A stretch of DNA of 64,000 nucleotides from the NCBI RefSeq assembly GCF_036053395.1, contig NZ_CP107942.1:1826501-1890500 (forward strand), in the 5' to 3' direction. Below the pieces are notes generated by a model, which saw only the letters and a list, made by a program, of their open reading frames with translations, did no database searches and was not told the origin of the DNA. Below are positions 8,283 through 17,458 of the stretch, piece by piece. Position 1 is the stretch's first letter; each line of letters starts with the position of its first letter. Source of the stretch: Actinoplanes sp. NBC_00393. Lineage in GTDB: Bacteria > Actinomycetota > Actinomycetes > Mycobacteriales > Micromonosporaceae. The translations under genes and the position numbers were made by a program.

Positions 8283-8801
8283 CTACTCGGCCGGCAGGTC
8301 GCCTCGCAGCAGGCCGAAGACGACGATGTCGCGCCACTCGCCGTCCCGGAACTCGGCTCCGCGGAGCACACCCTCCTGCTGGAACCCGATCTTCTGCAGG
8401 GCCCGCTGCTCGGCGGCGTTCTCCGGTTGAGTCGTGGCCTCGATGCGGTGCACGGGGGTGTGCGTGAACAGATACCGGCACAGCAACAGCTGAGCCCGGC
8501 TCCCCACACCGCGCCCGCGCCATTCGGGCAGCAGAACAATCCCGATACTCCGGTAGCGTCCGGCCCCGTGCCCGGTCGGCCCCCAGCTGAGGAAGCCCGC
8601 GGTCTGATCCCCGACGGCCACGATCAGCCGGCCGTCCTCCTCACCCAGCCAGCCGTCACTCTCGAACCGCCGCCGGTCCCGGCCCGCGTCCCGAAACCCG
8701 TACCAGTTCGGCCCGATCAGCCCCGGCTCCACAGCGAACCGCCCCAGAAACGCCAGATCGGCCTCCCGCACCGGCCGAAGCTGCACTTCATCGATATCCA
8801 C
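8283..8801 (-). CDS. GNAT family N-acetyltransferase (RimJ/RimL-like)
   Basis: 172 residues. The acetyl-CoA-binding motif is in GIVLLPEWRGRGVGSRAQ (R/Q-x-x-G-x-G/A), and the RimJ/RimL-type ending is HRIEATTQPENAAEQRALQK followed by IGFQQEGVLRGAEFRDGEWR. The N-terminus VQLRPVREADLAFLGRF is typical. Substrate unknown; family members acetylate protein N-termini, antibiotics or small amines. Stands alone. Confidence 0.88.
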   Translation of the reverse strand: MDIDEVQLRPVREADLAFLGRFAVEPGLIGPNWYGFRDAGRDRRRFESDGWLGEEDGRLIVAVGDQTAGFLSWGPTGHGAGRYRSIGIVLLPEWRGRGVGSRAQLLLCRYLFTHTPVHRIEATTQPENAAEQRALQKIGFQQEGVLRGAEFRDGEWRDIVVFGLLRGDLPAE

Positions 8802-9550
8802 CTCCGTGACACTAGAGACCTTGGTGGCCGCGGTCCGGGATGGGTCTACGCCACAGATGGGCTGCCATGCGAGCTGACGTCCGGAGCAGTCCTGCCGTGG
8901 TGACAGCGCTGCCGCGCGGCTGGGGCCTCGATTAGGGCTTGTTTGATCACTCGGCCACGCGGTGATGCTGTCTGACCGCTCGGCAGACAGCGCGAGCAGG
9001 CGGCCAGGTGATCAACTAGGCCGAGATGGGGGCCCCGGCCGCGCGTTGGCGCTGTCCACCACTTGGTCGTCGGTGAGGCCGGTGCTGAGGGCGTCGTCGA
9101 TTCGGGCCGGGAGTCTCGCTACCCGGCGAACGCGATGCCGTCGCCGAGCACTGCCTCGTCCTCGCAACGATGCGGGCCGGGCCGGTCGGTGGCGATGGTG
9201 CCGGTCTCCTGATCGACCGGCCCAGGCGGCGTGGGAGCTGCACCAGGCCTGGCCCGGCTCCGAACTGATCGGCATTGGGAATCCGACGGGCGGCCGCCGC
9301 TGAGGTCGCCTCCCTCACCGAGGCAAGCGGCGAAAGCCACAAGGCACAGCCGGGCCCGTCTTTTCGAGCTTTTCGATCATCCGGCTGGGAGCCGCGCACC
9401 CGTCCGGCCGGTGGAAGCAGCCACAGCTCCCAGCCCGACCTCGGGAACCGACCTCGAGGGCCGCCCGGCTGGGAACTACGGCTGCCGTAGTGATCCACAC
9501 TTGTCAGAACGCCGGGTCACACCAGCGCCGGCGCCGCTGATCCCGGCACC
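8802..9550. other. Gene-poor stretch with a gene remnant and hairpins
   Basis: No convincing complete gene. A perfect 8-bp inverted repeat lies at 8967-8991 (GCTGTCTG / CAGACAGC, 9-base loop), with a second imperfect hairpin just before it (ATCAC ... GTGAT). A peptidase fragment is listed separately. The rest has mixed frames without ribosome-binding sites and looks like decayed sequence. Confidence 0.5.
9200..9280 (+). pseudogene. Possible remnant of prolyl aminopeptidase C-terminus
   Basis: The + frame reads AAWELHQAWPGSELIGI, which resembles the conserved C-terminal stretch of proline iminopeptidases (CPPxxAWxLHxAWPxAEL). No upstream alpha/beta-hydrolase core is present in any frame, and the following catalytic-histidine segment (DAGHS-like) is missing. 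If real, only about 25 codons survive. Confidence 0.4.
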
Positions 9551-9762
9551 GCGGCCACAGAGCGCCAGCCGGCTGACGTGGCTGGCTTCGAGGGCTGTTT
9601 CGGCGGGTGCGAAACGGCACTGAGCGCCAGCCGGGGTGCCGTGGCTGGTCCTGAGGGCTGCTTCAGGCACCGAGAAACGACACTGAGAGCCAGCCGGGGT
9701 GCCGTGGCTGGTTGTGAGGGCTGTTTCGGGCGGCGGGAAACGACACTGAGCGCCAGCTGAGC
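9550..9762. repeat. 63-bp tandem repeat, about 3.5 units
   Basis: The marker TGAGCGCCAG recurs at 9558 (degenerate), 9621, 9684 and 9747, exactly 63 bp apart. Each unit reads GAGGGCTGTTTCGG ... GAAACGRCACTGAGCGCCAGCC ... GTGGCTGGT and contains a GTTTC/GAAAC inverted repeat of 5-6 bp around a 7-8-base loop. A single inverted copy of the core occurs at about 60170-60215. Because 63 is divisible by three, the array stays open in several frames, but no ribosome-binding site precedes them. It lies downstream of the mrpG end. Confidence 0.8.
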
Positions 9763-9815
9763 GGCGAGCAGCCCGGCAGCGGGACTGCAAAGCGAGGCGC
9801 GCGTATCCGTACAGA

Positions 9816-10142
9816 TCAGGGTTTTTCGGCCAGTTCGTCGGTGACCAGCAGGTCGCGGCGGACCATGCCGGCGCGGTAGCCGGCCCGGCCGATCATGTGG
9901 GCGGCGACCGGCGCGGTGGCCATTTGGAAGACCGCGACCAGCGCCAGCATGCCGAAGTGGTCGCGCAACCGCAGCGCACCCGCCAGCAGGACCAGGAGCA
10001 AACCCAGGACCTGCGGTTTCGTCGCGGCGTGCATGCGGGAGAGCAGGTCCGGAAAGCGCAGCAGCGCAACGCCGGCGGAGAGTGTGAGCAATGCGCCGGT
10101 GATCAGGCAGGCGGCGGCGAGCACGTCGAGGGCGGCGTTCAT
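9816..10142 (-). CDS. mrpG: Mrp-type Na+/H+ antiporter subunit G
   Basis: 108 residues, small membrane protein with MrpG/MnhG features: ALLRFPDLLSRMHAATKPQV, then GLLLVLLAGALRL and TAPVAAHMIGRAGY. Start ATG (MNAALDVLAAA) overlaps the mrpF stop as ATGA; the longer upstream frame is antisense noise. Last gene of the Mrp operon. Together with A-F it forms the hetero-oligomeric cation/proton antiporter for pH and sodium homeostasis. Confidence 0.93.
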   Translation of the reverse strand: MNAALDVLAAACLITGALLTLSAGVALLRFPDLLSRMHAATKPQVLGLLLVLLAGALRLRDHFGMLALVAVFQMATAPVAAHMIGRAGYRAGMVRRDLLVTDELAEKP

Positions 10143-10399
10143 CGGGATTTCCGGGTGGTGAAGCGGGCGACGCTGACCGAGCCGATGAAGCCGAGGATGG
10201 AGAGCACCACCAGGATCGGCAGGACGGTGGCGTCGCGGGACCATGCGGCCTCGGCGGCGAGGGCGACGATGACGATGGCCAGCAGGACGTCGGTGGCGAC
10301 GATGCGGTCCAGCACCGACGGCCCGCGGACCAGGCGGACCAGGGCGAGTACGGCGCCGGCGGTGAGCAGGACGGTGACGAGTACGGCGACGGCGGTCAT
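10139..10399 (-). CDS. mrpF: Mrp-type Na+/H+ antiporter subunit F
   Basis: 86 residues with three membrane segments. The MrpF signature RLVRGPSVLDRIVATDVLL is clear, followed by LPILVVLSILGFIGSVSVAR. ATGA overlap with mrpG and a four-base overlap with mrpE at the other end. Confidence 0.93.
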   Translation of the reverse strand: MTAVAVLVTVLLTAGAVLALVRLVRGPSVLDRIVATDVLLAIVIVALAAEAAWSRDATVLPILVVLSILGFIGSVSVARFTTRKSR

Positions 10400-10962
10400 G
10401 TGGGGGCCTTGATCGAGCTGGTCATGGCAGGGGTCTCCTCGTGGTAGGCGCGGCGCTCGGTGGCGGAGCCGAAGGCGTGGACGATGCGGTGTTCCAGGGC
10501 GAGCACCTGCCGGCGGAAACGTTCGGCGTCGGCGGTGTCGACCACGTTGAGGACGTGCACGTAGAGGACGCCCGTCTCCCGGTCGGCCTCGACGATCAGG
10601 CTGCCGGGCACCAGCGAGAGCGCCTCCCCGGTGAGGGTGAGACCCAGGTCGGAGGGGACCCGCAGCGGCACAGCGATCACCGCGGATCGCGGCACCCGGC
10701 CGGGCCGGAAGGCGAGGATGGCTACCTGGACGCTGGACACCACCAGGTCGGCGGCGAACCGGACGGCGAACTGCAGCACCCCGAGCGGGTGGACGCGCCC
10801 GGCGTAGGTGACCGGCGGCAGCGGGAAGACAGCCAGCACGATCACCGCGATGATCAGCCCGCCGATCAGGGTGAGCCAGGTGACCGAACCCCAGAGCAGC
10901 ATCCAGATACCGGTGAGCGCGGCCGCGGCGACGCACCGGTCCCGCCACTTCCCGGCGATCAC
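10396..10962 (-). CDS. mrpE: Mrp-type Na+/H+ antiporter subunit E
   Basis: 188 residues. N-terminal membrane segments (LTGIWMLLWGSVTWLTLIGG) precede the conserved MrpE domain: FAADLVVSSVQVAILAFRPG, LTLTGEALSLVPGSLIVEAD and LYVHVLNV. GTG start overlapping the mrpD stop as GTGA (10959-10962). The longer frame upstream is antisense or shadow sequence within mrpD. Confidence 0.92.
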   Translation of the reverse strand: MIAGKWRDRCVAAAALTGIWMLLWGSVTWLTLIGGLIIAVIVLAVFPLPPVTYAGRVHPLGVLQFAVRFAADLVVSSVQVAILAFRPGRVPRSAVIAVPLRVPSDLGLTLTGEALSLVPGSLIVEADRETGVLYVHVLNVVDTADAERFRRQVLALEHRIVHAFGSATERRAYHEETPAMTSSIKAPT

Positions 10963-12467
10963 GGCGCATCCCCGCCGAGCACCGCCTGCGCGTACCCGCC
11001 GCGTTGCAGCAGGTCCCCGGCGGCCTGGTCGCCGATCGCGAACAGCGGGCCGGCCACCACGCTCAGCGCCACGCCGAACGCGACCAGCGCCAGCGTCGGC
11101 ACGACCATCAGCGGCGGGCAGCGGCCGGCGTCGGGTGACGGCATCGCCGGGTTCGGGCTGCGCCAGAACGCCAGGTTCCAGACGCGGGCGATCGCGTACA
11201 GGGTGAGCAGGCTGGTCAGCACGCTGCCGGCGACGAGCAGCCAGGCCAGGTAGCCGCCGTCGGCGACGCCGGCCTCGATCAGGCCGAGCTTGCCGATGAA
11301 CCCGGAGAACGGTGGGATGCCGGCCAGGTTCAGCGCGGGTATGAGGAAGGCGAGCGCGAGGACCGGGTTGAGCCGGGCCAGCCCGCCGAGTCTGTCCAGC
11401 GCGGTGCTGCCGCCGCGTTTCTCGATCAGGCCGGCCGCCAGGAACAGGGTGGTCTGCACGGTGATGTGGTGCACCACGTAGAAGATCGCGCTGGACAGCC
11501 CGAGTTCGCTGGTCAGGCCCACCCCGAACAGCAGGTATCCGATGTGGCTGACCAGGGTGAAGGAGAGCAGTCGTTTGATGTCGGACTGCGCTACCGCGCC
11601 GAGGATCCCGATCACCATGGTCAGCAGCGCGGCGATCAGCAGCACGGTGGTCGCGCGGCCACCGGGGAAGAGCAGGGTTTCGGTACGGATGATCGCGTAC
11701 ACCCCCACCTTGGTGAGCAGCCCCGCGAACACCGCCGTGACCGGCGCCGGAGCCGTCGGATAGCTGTCCGGCAGCCACGACGACAGCGGGAACACCGCCG
11801 CCTTGATCCCGAACGCGAGCAGCAGCATCCCCTGCAGGGTCAGCCGCAGCCCGTCCGGAAGCGCGTCCAGCCGCCCGGCCAGCTGGGCCATGTTCAGCGT
11901 CCCGGTGGCCGCGTAGATCAACCCGATCGCGGTCAGGAAGATCACCGAGGAGAGCAGGCTGACCACGACGTACGTGGTGCCGGCCCGGATCCGGTTCTCG
12001 GTCCCGCCCAGGGTGAGCAGCACATAGCTCGCCACCAGCAGGATCTCGAAGCCCACGTACAGGTTGAACAGGTCACCGGCGAGGAACGCGTTGGTCACGC
12101 CGGCGGTCAGCACCAGATAGGTCGGGTGGTAGACCGACAGCGGCGTCTCCTCGTGCCCGTCGGCCATGCCCTGCCCGATCGAGTACACGAGCACGCACAC
12201 CGTGACTGCCGCCGACACCACCAGCATCAGCGCGGCCAGTTCGTCGGCGACCAGCACGATGCCGAGCGGCGCGACCCACCCGCCGACCGCGACGACCAGC
12301 GCCCCCTCGGTCGTGGTCAGGTAGAGCAGGGCCGCCGACACCAGCAGTGTCGCGGTCAGCGCGGTGAGGCTGACGGTCCGCTGCGCGCGGGGCCGGCCGG
12401 CCATCATCAGCGTCAGCGCCGCGCCGAGCAGCGGCATGACAACCGGCAACGGTACGAGCCACGTCAT
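10959..12467 (-). CDS. mrpD: Mrp-type Na+/H+ antiporter subunit D
   Basis: 502 residues, about 14 membrane segments, homologous to NuoN-type subunits of complex I. Conserved blocks include VTNAFLAGDLFNLYVGFEIL, FGIKAAVFPLSSWLPDSYPT, PAPVTAVFAGLLTKVGVYAI and LLSFTLVSHIGYLLFG. The lysine in GIKAAVFPL and the glutamate in YVGFEIL are the usual proton-path residues. Overlaps both mrpC and mrpE by four bases. Confidence 0.95.
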   Translation of the reverse strand: MTWLVPLPVVMPLLGAALTLMMAGRPRAQRTVSLTALTATLLVSAALLYLTTTEGALVVAVGGWVAPLGIVLVADELAALMLVVSAAVTVCVLVYSIGQGMADGHEETPLSVYHPTYLVLTAGVTNAFLAGDLFNLYVGFEILLVASYVLLTLGGTENRIRAGTTYVVVSLLSSVIFLTAIGLIYAATGTLNMAQLAGRLDALPDGLRLTLQGMLLLAFGIKAAVFPLSSWLPDSYPTAPAPVTAVFAGLLTKVGVYAIIRTETLLFPGGRATTVLLIAALLTMVIGILGAVAQSDIKRLLSFTLVSHIGYLLFGVGLTSELGLSSAIFYVVHHITVQTTLFLAAGLIEKRGGSTALDRLGGLARLNPVLALAFLIPALNLAGIPPFSGFIGKLGLIEAGVADGGYLAWLLVAGSVLTSLLTLYAIARVWNLAFWRSPNPAMPSPDAGRCPPLMVVPTLALVAFGVALSVVAGPLFAIGDQAAGDLLQRGGYAQAVLGGDAP

Positions 12468-12853
12468 GATTCGTCCTCGGTTCCGGAACCCTCGTCGCGT
12501 TCGGCGAGCAGCATGATCCGCCGGTCCTCCACGTCGTCCTGCACTTCGTCGTGCCCGGCCATCGCCCAGCTGCGGTACGCGAGCGCGAGCAGGAACGCGG
12601 TCATCCCCAGCGTGATCACGATCGCGGTGAGGATCATGATCTGCGGCAGCGGGTCGGCCAGTTCGTTCTCCGGCGCGCCACCGACGATCGGCGGCGCCCC
12701 GGCCTTGCCGCCGAGCAGGATCAGCAGGTTGACCCCGTTGCCGAGCAGGATCATGCCCATCAGCACCCGGGTCAGGCTGCGTTCCAGAACCATCGAGACG
12801 CCGGCCGCGAACAGCACCCCGATCACCACGATGTAGACCAGATTCGGGGTCAT
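12464..12853 (-). CDS. mrpC: Mrp-type Na+/H+ antiporter subunit C
   Basis: 129 residues, NuoK-like. Three membrane segments with MGMILLGNGVNLLILLGGK and DPLPQIMILTAIVITLGMTA. The acidic cytoplasmic tail (about 30 residues, QDDVEDRR ... GSGTEDES) is longer than in short MrpC proteins. ATGA overlaps on both sides. Confidence 0.94.
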   Translation of the reverse strand: MTPNLVYIVVIGVLFAAGVSMVLERSLTRVLMGMILLGNGVNLLILLGGKAGAPPIVGGAPENELADPLPQIMILTAIVITLGMTAFLLALAYRSWAMAGHDEVQDDVEDRRIMLLAERDEGSGTEDES

Positions 12854-15639
12854 ACCAGCTCCTTCTGGCGTTGTTCTTCCTCTACAGCCGGAGCAGCGTG
12901 CCGGTTGTCCAGTTCGGCGCCGAGGCTGCGCAGGATCTCCAGGACCAGGCCGACCACGATCAGGTACACGCCGATGTCGAACGCGACCGACGTGGCGAAG
13001 TGGACGTGCCCGATCAACGGCAGATGCACGTCGAGCAGGGCACTCTGCAGCACCTCGCCGCCCGCGACCATCGCCGCGATCCCGGTGCCGACCGCGGTCA
13101 GCAGGCCGGTGCCGAGCACCAGGCCGGCGTCGACCGGGGCGGCCGCGTTCAACTCCGGTTTGCCGCCGGCCAGATACCGGATGGTCAGCGCCAGCCCGGC
13201 GACCAGGCCGCCGGCGAACCCGCCGCCCGGCGCGTTGTGACCGGAGAACAGCAGGTAGATCGAGAACAGCACCACGGTGTGGAACAGCACCCGGGCCACC
13301 ACCTGCAGGATGATCGACTGCCGGCGGGCCTCCGGGGTGTCGCCGGCGCGCAGCCAGCCCGCGGCCGCGAAGGTACCGGGCGACGTACTGCGGCCCTGCA
13401 GCGCCTCGGTGCGCCGGAAGATCAGGCTCGCCACCCCGGTCGCGGCCACCACCAGCACCGAGATCTCGCCCATCGTGTCCCAGGCGCGGATGTCGACCAG
13501 CGCCACGTTCACGATGTTGGTGCCGCCGCCGTAGGAGACGGAGAGGGCGGGGAAGTCGACCGAGATCGGGACGGCCTGCCGGCCGGAGACCGCCACCCAC
13601 GCCATCCCGGAGGTGACCAGGCCGACCGCCACGGCGATCACGTTGCGGGTCATCCGGCTGGTGCGCAGCGGGCGGGCCGAGAACCGGGCCGGCAGCCGCC
13701 GCAGCACCAGCACGAACATCACGATCGTCGCGGTCTCCACCAGGAACTGGGTGAGCGCCAGGTCGGGCGCGCCGTGCAGCACGAAGAGCACGGCCATGGC
13801 GTAACCGGCGACGCCGACCAGGATCATCGCGGTCATCCGGCGCCGGACGCGCGCCGCCAGCAGCGCCGCCGCGACGATCACCGCACCGGCGACCGCCTGC
13901 AACGGGGTGTCCCAGAGCCGGATGCCGCGCGGCCAGGAACCACCCAACGCCAGCGTGGTCGCGCCGATCACGACCAGGACCACCAGGATCATGCCGAGCG
14001 AGAACGGCAGCGAACCACGCTGCGTCGCGCCGGTGACCTCGACCGCGGCCCGGTCGACAGCGGACATCAGCCGCCGGTAGACACCCTCCGCGGCCGGGAA
14101 CAGCTGCCGCGGCCAGTTGTCGTTCCGCCCCGGCCCGAAGAAGATCACCAGGCCTGCGGCCAGGACCACGATCGAGAGCAGCAGCGGGAGACCGGCACCG
14201 TGCCACAGGCTCAGATGGTGGTTTCCTGCACCGTACGGCTGAAGCGCGCGATCCAGCAGCGGAGCCAGGATCCCGGCCGCGACCCCGCCGACCGCGAGCA
14301 ACCCGGCGGGCGCGGTGAGACCCAACCCGGCCCGCTGCGGCAGGGTCACTGCCACCTCGGGCTTGTGACCGAACGCGCCCCACAGGAAGCGCAGCCCGTA
14401 CGCGACAGTCAGCCCCGACCCGGCAACCAGCGCGAGCAGAACCGCCCGGTCGGCGACGCCACCGTGCTCGAACGCCGCGAACAGCGACTCCTTGCCGACG
14501 AACCCGGCGGTCGGCGGCAGTCCGGCCATCGAGGCGATCGCGAGCGCCGCGATCACGGCCAGTCCGGGCATCCGGCGGCGCAGGTCACTGAGTTCGCGCA
14601 GGTCACGGGTGCCGGTGGTGCGGTCGATCACGCCGACCACGAGGAACAGGGCCGCCTTGAACAGGGCGTGCGCCAGCAGCAGCGCGGAACCGGCCAGGGC
14701 CGCGATCTCGCTGCCCGCGCCGAACGCGACGGTGAGCAGGCCCAGCTGGCTGACCGTGCCGTACGCGAGCAGCAGTTTCAGGTCGTGCTGGCGCATCGCG
14801 GCCCACCCGCCGAGCAGCACGGTCAGCGTTCCGGCGGCCACCGCGACCGTCCGCCACTCGGCGACCCCGGCGAACACCGGTCCGACCAGGCCGATCAGGA
14901 ACACACCGGCCTTGACCATCGACGCCGCGTGCAGGTAGGCCGAGGCGGGGGTGGGCGCGGCCATCGCGGCCGGCAGCCAGAAGCTGAACGGGAAGATCGC
15001 CGACTTGGACAGCGCCCCGGCCAGGATCAGCACCGCCGCGGTGGCCAGATAGCCGCCCTCCGGCAGTGGGCCGGCCGCGATCTGCGACCACCGGTACGTC
15101 CCCGCGTGCTCGCCGAGCATCACGAACCCGACCAGCATCGCCAGCCCGCCCGCGGTGGTGACGACGAGCGCCTGCATCGCCGCCCGGCGCGCTGCCGCCT
15201 GCTCCGGCTTGTGCCCGATGAGCAGGTAGGAGAAGACCGTGGTCAGCTCCCAGAACACGTACAGGACGATCAGGTCGTCGGAGATCACCAGGCCGGTCAT
15301 CGCCCCGGCGAAACCCAGGAACACCGCCGCGAACCGGCCCAGATCCGGGTCGCGGTCCGGGAAGTACCGCACGCAGTAGGCCAGCACGATCGCGCCGATA
15401 CCGCCGACGATCAACAGCATCAGCCAGGGCAGGGGACCGGTACGGAAAGCCAGCTCGACGTCGAGATGCGGCACCCACGGGTACGTCTCGGTGCGGACCT
15501 GTCCCGTGGTCGTGGCGGCCCAGACGGCGGCTGACGCGGGGACCAGGGCGAGGGCGTACAGGGCACGGTTGCCGGCGGCCCGGACCAGCGGAACCGCCAG
15601 GACCGCGGCCACCGCGTGGAGGATGAGCAGGAACAGCAC
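12850..15639 (-). CDS. mrpA: Mrp-type Na+/H+ antiporter subunit A with fused subunit B
   Basis: 929 residues. Residues 1-about 750 are the NuoL-like MrpA part: FWELTTVFSYLLIGH, SKSAIFPFSFWLPAAMAAPT, PASAYLHAASMVKAGVFLI, LALTQFLVETATIVMFVLVL, VNVALVDIRAWDTMGEISVL. From about 760 the MrpB domain follows (FSIYLLFSGHNAPGGGFAGG, then FDIGVYLIVVGLVLEILRSL). A and B are thus one protein, as usual in actinobacteria. It begins only 2 bp after the response-regulator stop, so the two-component system and antiporter share one transcript. Confidence 0.95.
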   Translation of the reverse strand: MLFLLILHAVAAVLAVPLVRAAGNRALYALALVPASAAVWAATTTGQVRTETYPWVPHLDVELAFRTGPLPWLMLLIVGGIGAIVLAYCVRYFPDRDPDLGRFAAVFLGFAGAMTGLVISDDLIVLYVFWELTTVFSYLLIGHKPEQAAARRAAMQALVVTTAGGLAMLVGFVMLGEHAGTYRWSQIAAGPLPEGGYLATAAVLILAGALSKSAIFPFSFWLPAAMAAPTPASAYLHAASMVKAGVFLIGLVGPVFAGVAEWRTVAVAAGTLTVLLGGWAAMRQHDLKLLLAYGTVSQLGLLTVAFGAGSEIAALAGSALLLAHALFKAALFLVVGVIDRTTGTRDLRELSDLRRRMPGLAVIAALAIASMAGLPPTAGFVGKESLFAAFEHGGVADRAVLLALVAGSGLTVAYGLRFLWGAFGHKPEVAVTLPQRAGLGLTAPAGLLAVGGVAAGILAPLLDRALQPYGAGNHHLSLWHGAGLPLLLSIVVLAAGLVIFFGPGRNDNWPRQLFPAAEGVYRRLMSAVDRAAVEVTGATQRGSLPFSLGMILVVLVVIGATTLALGGSWPRGIRLWDTPLQAVAGAVIVAAALLAARVRRRMTAMILVGVAGYAMAVLFVLHGAPDLALTQFLVETATIVMFVLVLRRLPARFSARPLRTSRMTRNVIAVAVGLVTSGMAWVAVSGRQAVPISVDFPALSVSYGGGTNIVNVALVDIRAWDTMGEISVLVVAATGVASLIFRRTEALQGRSTSPGTFAAAGWLRAGDTPEARRQSIILQVVARVLFHTVVLFSIYLLFSGHNAPGGGFAGGLVAGLALTIRYLAGGKPELNAAAPVDAGLVLGTGLLTAVGTGIAAMVAGGEVLQSALLDVHLPLIGHVHFATSVAFDIGVYLIVVGLVLEILRSLGAELDNRHAAPAVEEEQRQKELV

Positions 15640-15641
15640 GA

Positions 15642-16295
15642 TCAGGGCTCGATCAGGCCGGCGCGGATCGCGTAGCGGGTGAGTTCCTGCCGGTCGCGCA
15701 GGCCCAGCTTCTGCAGAATGTTCGACCGGTGGCGTTCCACCGTTTTCACACTGATGAACAACAGGTCGGCGATCTCCTTCGTGGAGTGCCCCTCGGCGAC
15801 CAGCTTCAGCACCTGCTCCTCACGTTCGGTGACGACCCGGGCGGGAATGGCGGTTCCCGCCCGGGCCCGTTCGAGGTAGTCGCGGACCAGCGTGGTGACC
15901 GCGCCCGGATACAGGAACGGCTCGTCGCGCATGGCCGCATGGCAGGCCTCGACCAGGTCGGTGTCGGCCGCCGACTTCAGCACGTAACCGGCGGCGCCGA
16001 CCCGCAGCGCCTCGAAGAAGTACTGCTCGTTGTCGTACATGGTCAGGATCAAGAGTTTGAGATCCGGGGCGCTGCGGGACAGCTCGCGGGCGGCCTGCAG
16101 ACCGGTCAGCTTGGGCATGGCGATGTCGAGTACGGCCAGATCCGGCTCCTCGGCCTTGGCCAGCTGCAGCGCCTCCAGGCCGTCGGCGGCCTCGGCGACC
16201 ACCTCGAGGTCCGGTTCGCTGTCCAGGATCAGCCGGACGCCGCGACGGACCAGGGCGTGATCGTCGGCGAGCAGGATGCGTGTCGGGCGGCTCAT
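15642..16295 (-). CDS. LuxR/NarL-type response regulator
   Basis: 217 residues. Receiver domain: acidic pair in [12 protein letters not shown], phospho-acceptor aspartate in [14 protein letters not shown], switch threonine in LILTMYD and lysine in GYVLKSA. C-terminal Lux[24 protein letters not shown], then [24 protein letters not shown] overlap with the histidine-kinase stop. The stop is 2 bp before mrpA, which suggests that it regulates its own operon. Confidence 0.94.
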   Translation of the reverse strand: MSRPTRILLADDHALVRRGVRLILDSEPDLEVVAEAADGLEALQLAKAEEPDLAVLDIAMPKLTGLQAARELSRSAPDLKLLILTMYDNEQYFFEALRVGAAGYVLKSAADTDLVEACHAAMRDEPFLYPGAVTTLVRDYLERARAGTAIPARVVTEREEQVLKLVAEGHSTKEIADLLFISVKTVERHRSNILQKLGLRDRQELTRYAIRAGLIEP

Positions 16296-17236
16296 GCCGG
16301 GACTCCGATCGGGACGTGTAGGCGTACCTCGGTGCCTTTGCCCGGTGATTCGACGCTCAGGCCGGCGCCGATCAGCAAGGCCCGTTCCCGCATCCCGCGG
16401 ATGCCGGCGCCCTCCGGGGCGCCGCCCAGACCGCGGCCGTCATCCTTCACGCACAGCTCCACCCCGCCCGCCTCCTCCCGCAACCGCAACTCGACCGTCC
16501 GGGCCTTGGCGTGCCGCGCCGCGTTGGTCAGCCCCTCCTGCGCCACCCGGTAGACCACCAGTTCGGCCTCCCGGCTCAGCTGCGGCAGGTCGGAGCCGAC
16601 CTGCCGGCGCACCGACAGGCCCGCGGTGGAGAACTCGGTGGCCAGCGCACGCAGGGCACTGGCCAGGCCGAGCTCTTCCAGTACGCCCGGACGCAGCCGC
16701 CGCGCGATCCGGCGAATCTCGTCGAGACTGTTGCGGGTGCTCTCCTGCGCCTGCCGAAGCTGGTCGCGAACCGGCGGCGGCGCGGTGTCGGCGACCCGCT
16801 TCAGTTCCAGCAGCACCGCCGTCAGCGTCTGCCCGATCTCGTCGTGCAGCTCCTGCGCGACCCGGTGCCGCTCCGCCTCCTGCGCGCTCAGCGCCCGCGC
16901 GGCGCTGGTGGCACGTTCCATCTCCAGCCGGTCCAGCATGTTGTTGAACGCCACGATCAGCGCGGCTGCCTCACCCCGCCCGCGCACCGCCAGCCGGGTG
17001 CCCGGCCGCAGCAGGTCGACGGTGGTCATCACCCGGGTCAGCCGTGCGAGGGGCCGCAGCCCGACCCGCAGCAGCACCGCGTTGGTGACCAGCATGGCCG
17101 CCATGCCCGCGAGCACGATCAGCGCCTCCGCGAGCCGCGCCTGCGGCGAAACCGTCACCGGCGTGAAGAGCAGCAGCAGCGCCGCCACGGCGACCACCGC
17201 CGCGTTCAAGATGAAAATCCGTGCGAACAGCGACAT
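16292..17236 (-). CDS. Two-component sensor histidine kinase (NarL-partner type)
   Basis: About 314 residues. Two membrane segments at residues 5-25 and 35-60 leave only a very short extracytoplasmic loop, so sensing is probably within the membrane or cytoplasmic. HAMP follows ([20 protein letters not shown]), then HisKA_3 with the phospho-histidine in [18 protein letters not shown] and HATPase with [16 protein letters not shown] and [14 protein letters not shown] 17236 (MSLFARIF) has GGGAAGG upstream; an alternative ATG lies at 17266. First gene of the HK-RR-Mrp transcript. Confidence 0.9.
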   Translation of the reverse strand: MSLFARIFILNAAVVAVAALLLLFTPVTVSPQARLAEALIVLAGMAAMLVTNAVLLRVGLRPLARLTRVMTTVDLLRPGTRLAVRGRGEAAALIVAFNNMLDRLEMERATSAARALSAQEAERHRVAQELHDEIGQTLTAVLLELKRVADTAPPPVRDQLRQAQESTRNSLDEIRRIARRLRPGVLEELGLASALRALATEFSTAGLSVRRQVGSDLPQLSREAELVVYRVAQEGLTNAARHAKARTVELRLREEAGGVELCVKDDGRGLGGAPEGAGIRGMRERALLIGAGLSVESPGKGTEVRLHVPIGVPA

Positions 17237-17458
17237 GCCCACCACCCTTCCCGGTCGCTTTGCCATTACGGCAAGCTTTCCGGCCCGCGGCCTGAGCGTC
17301 CATCCGTGCTGACCCCCATCCAGGGGTGTGCCCGTGCCCACAGCCGTCACCGCATTCCGGCCGTTTCCGCTGGTCCGGCCGCAGATCCGCACCCCCGCGC
17401 CGACCGCACCCGAGCCGGCCCTCGCACAGCGGCATGCGGCCGCGCCCCCGATCGGTTA

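Noticed and set aside
9012..9275. Minus-strand frame ending DDALSTGLTDDQVVDSANA
   Set aside because: Short stretch looks protein-like but no family was recognised and no start or continuation supports a gene.
12871..15534. 887-codon plus-strand frame under mrpA
   Set aside because: Composition rich in Arg/Gln/Gly/His is typical of antisense reading of GC-rich membrane-protein genes.
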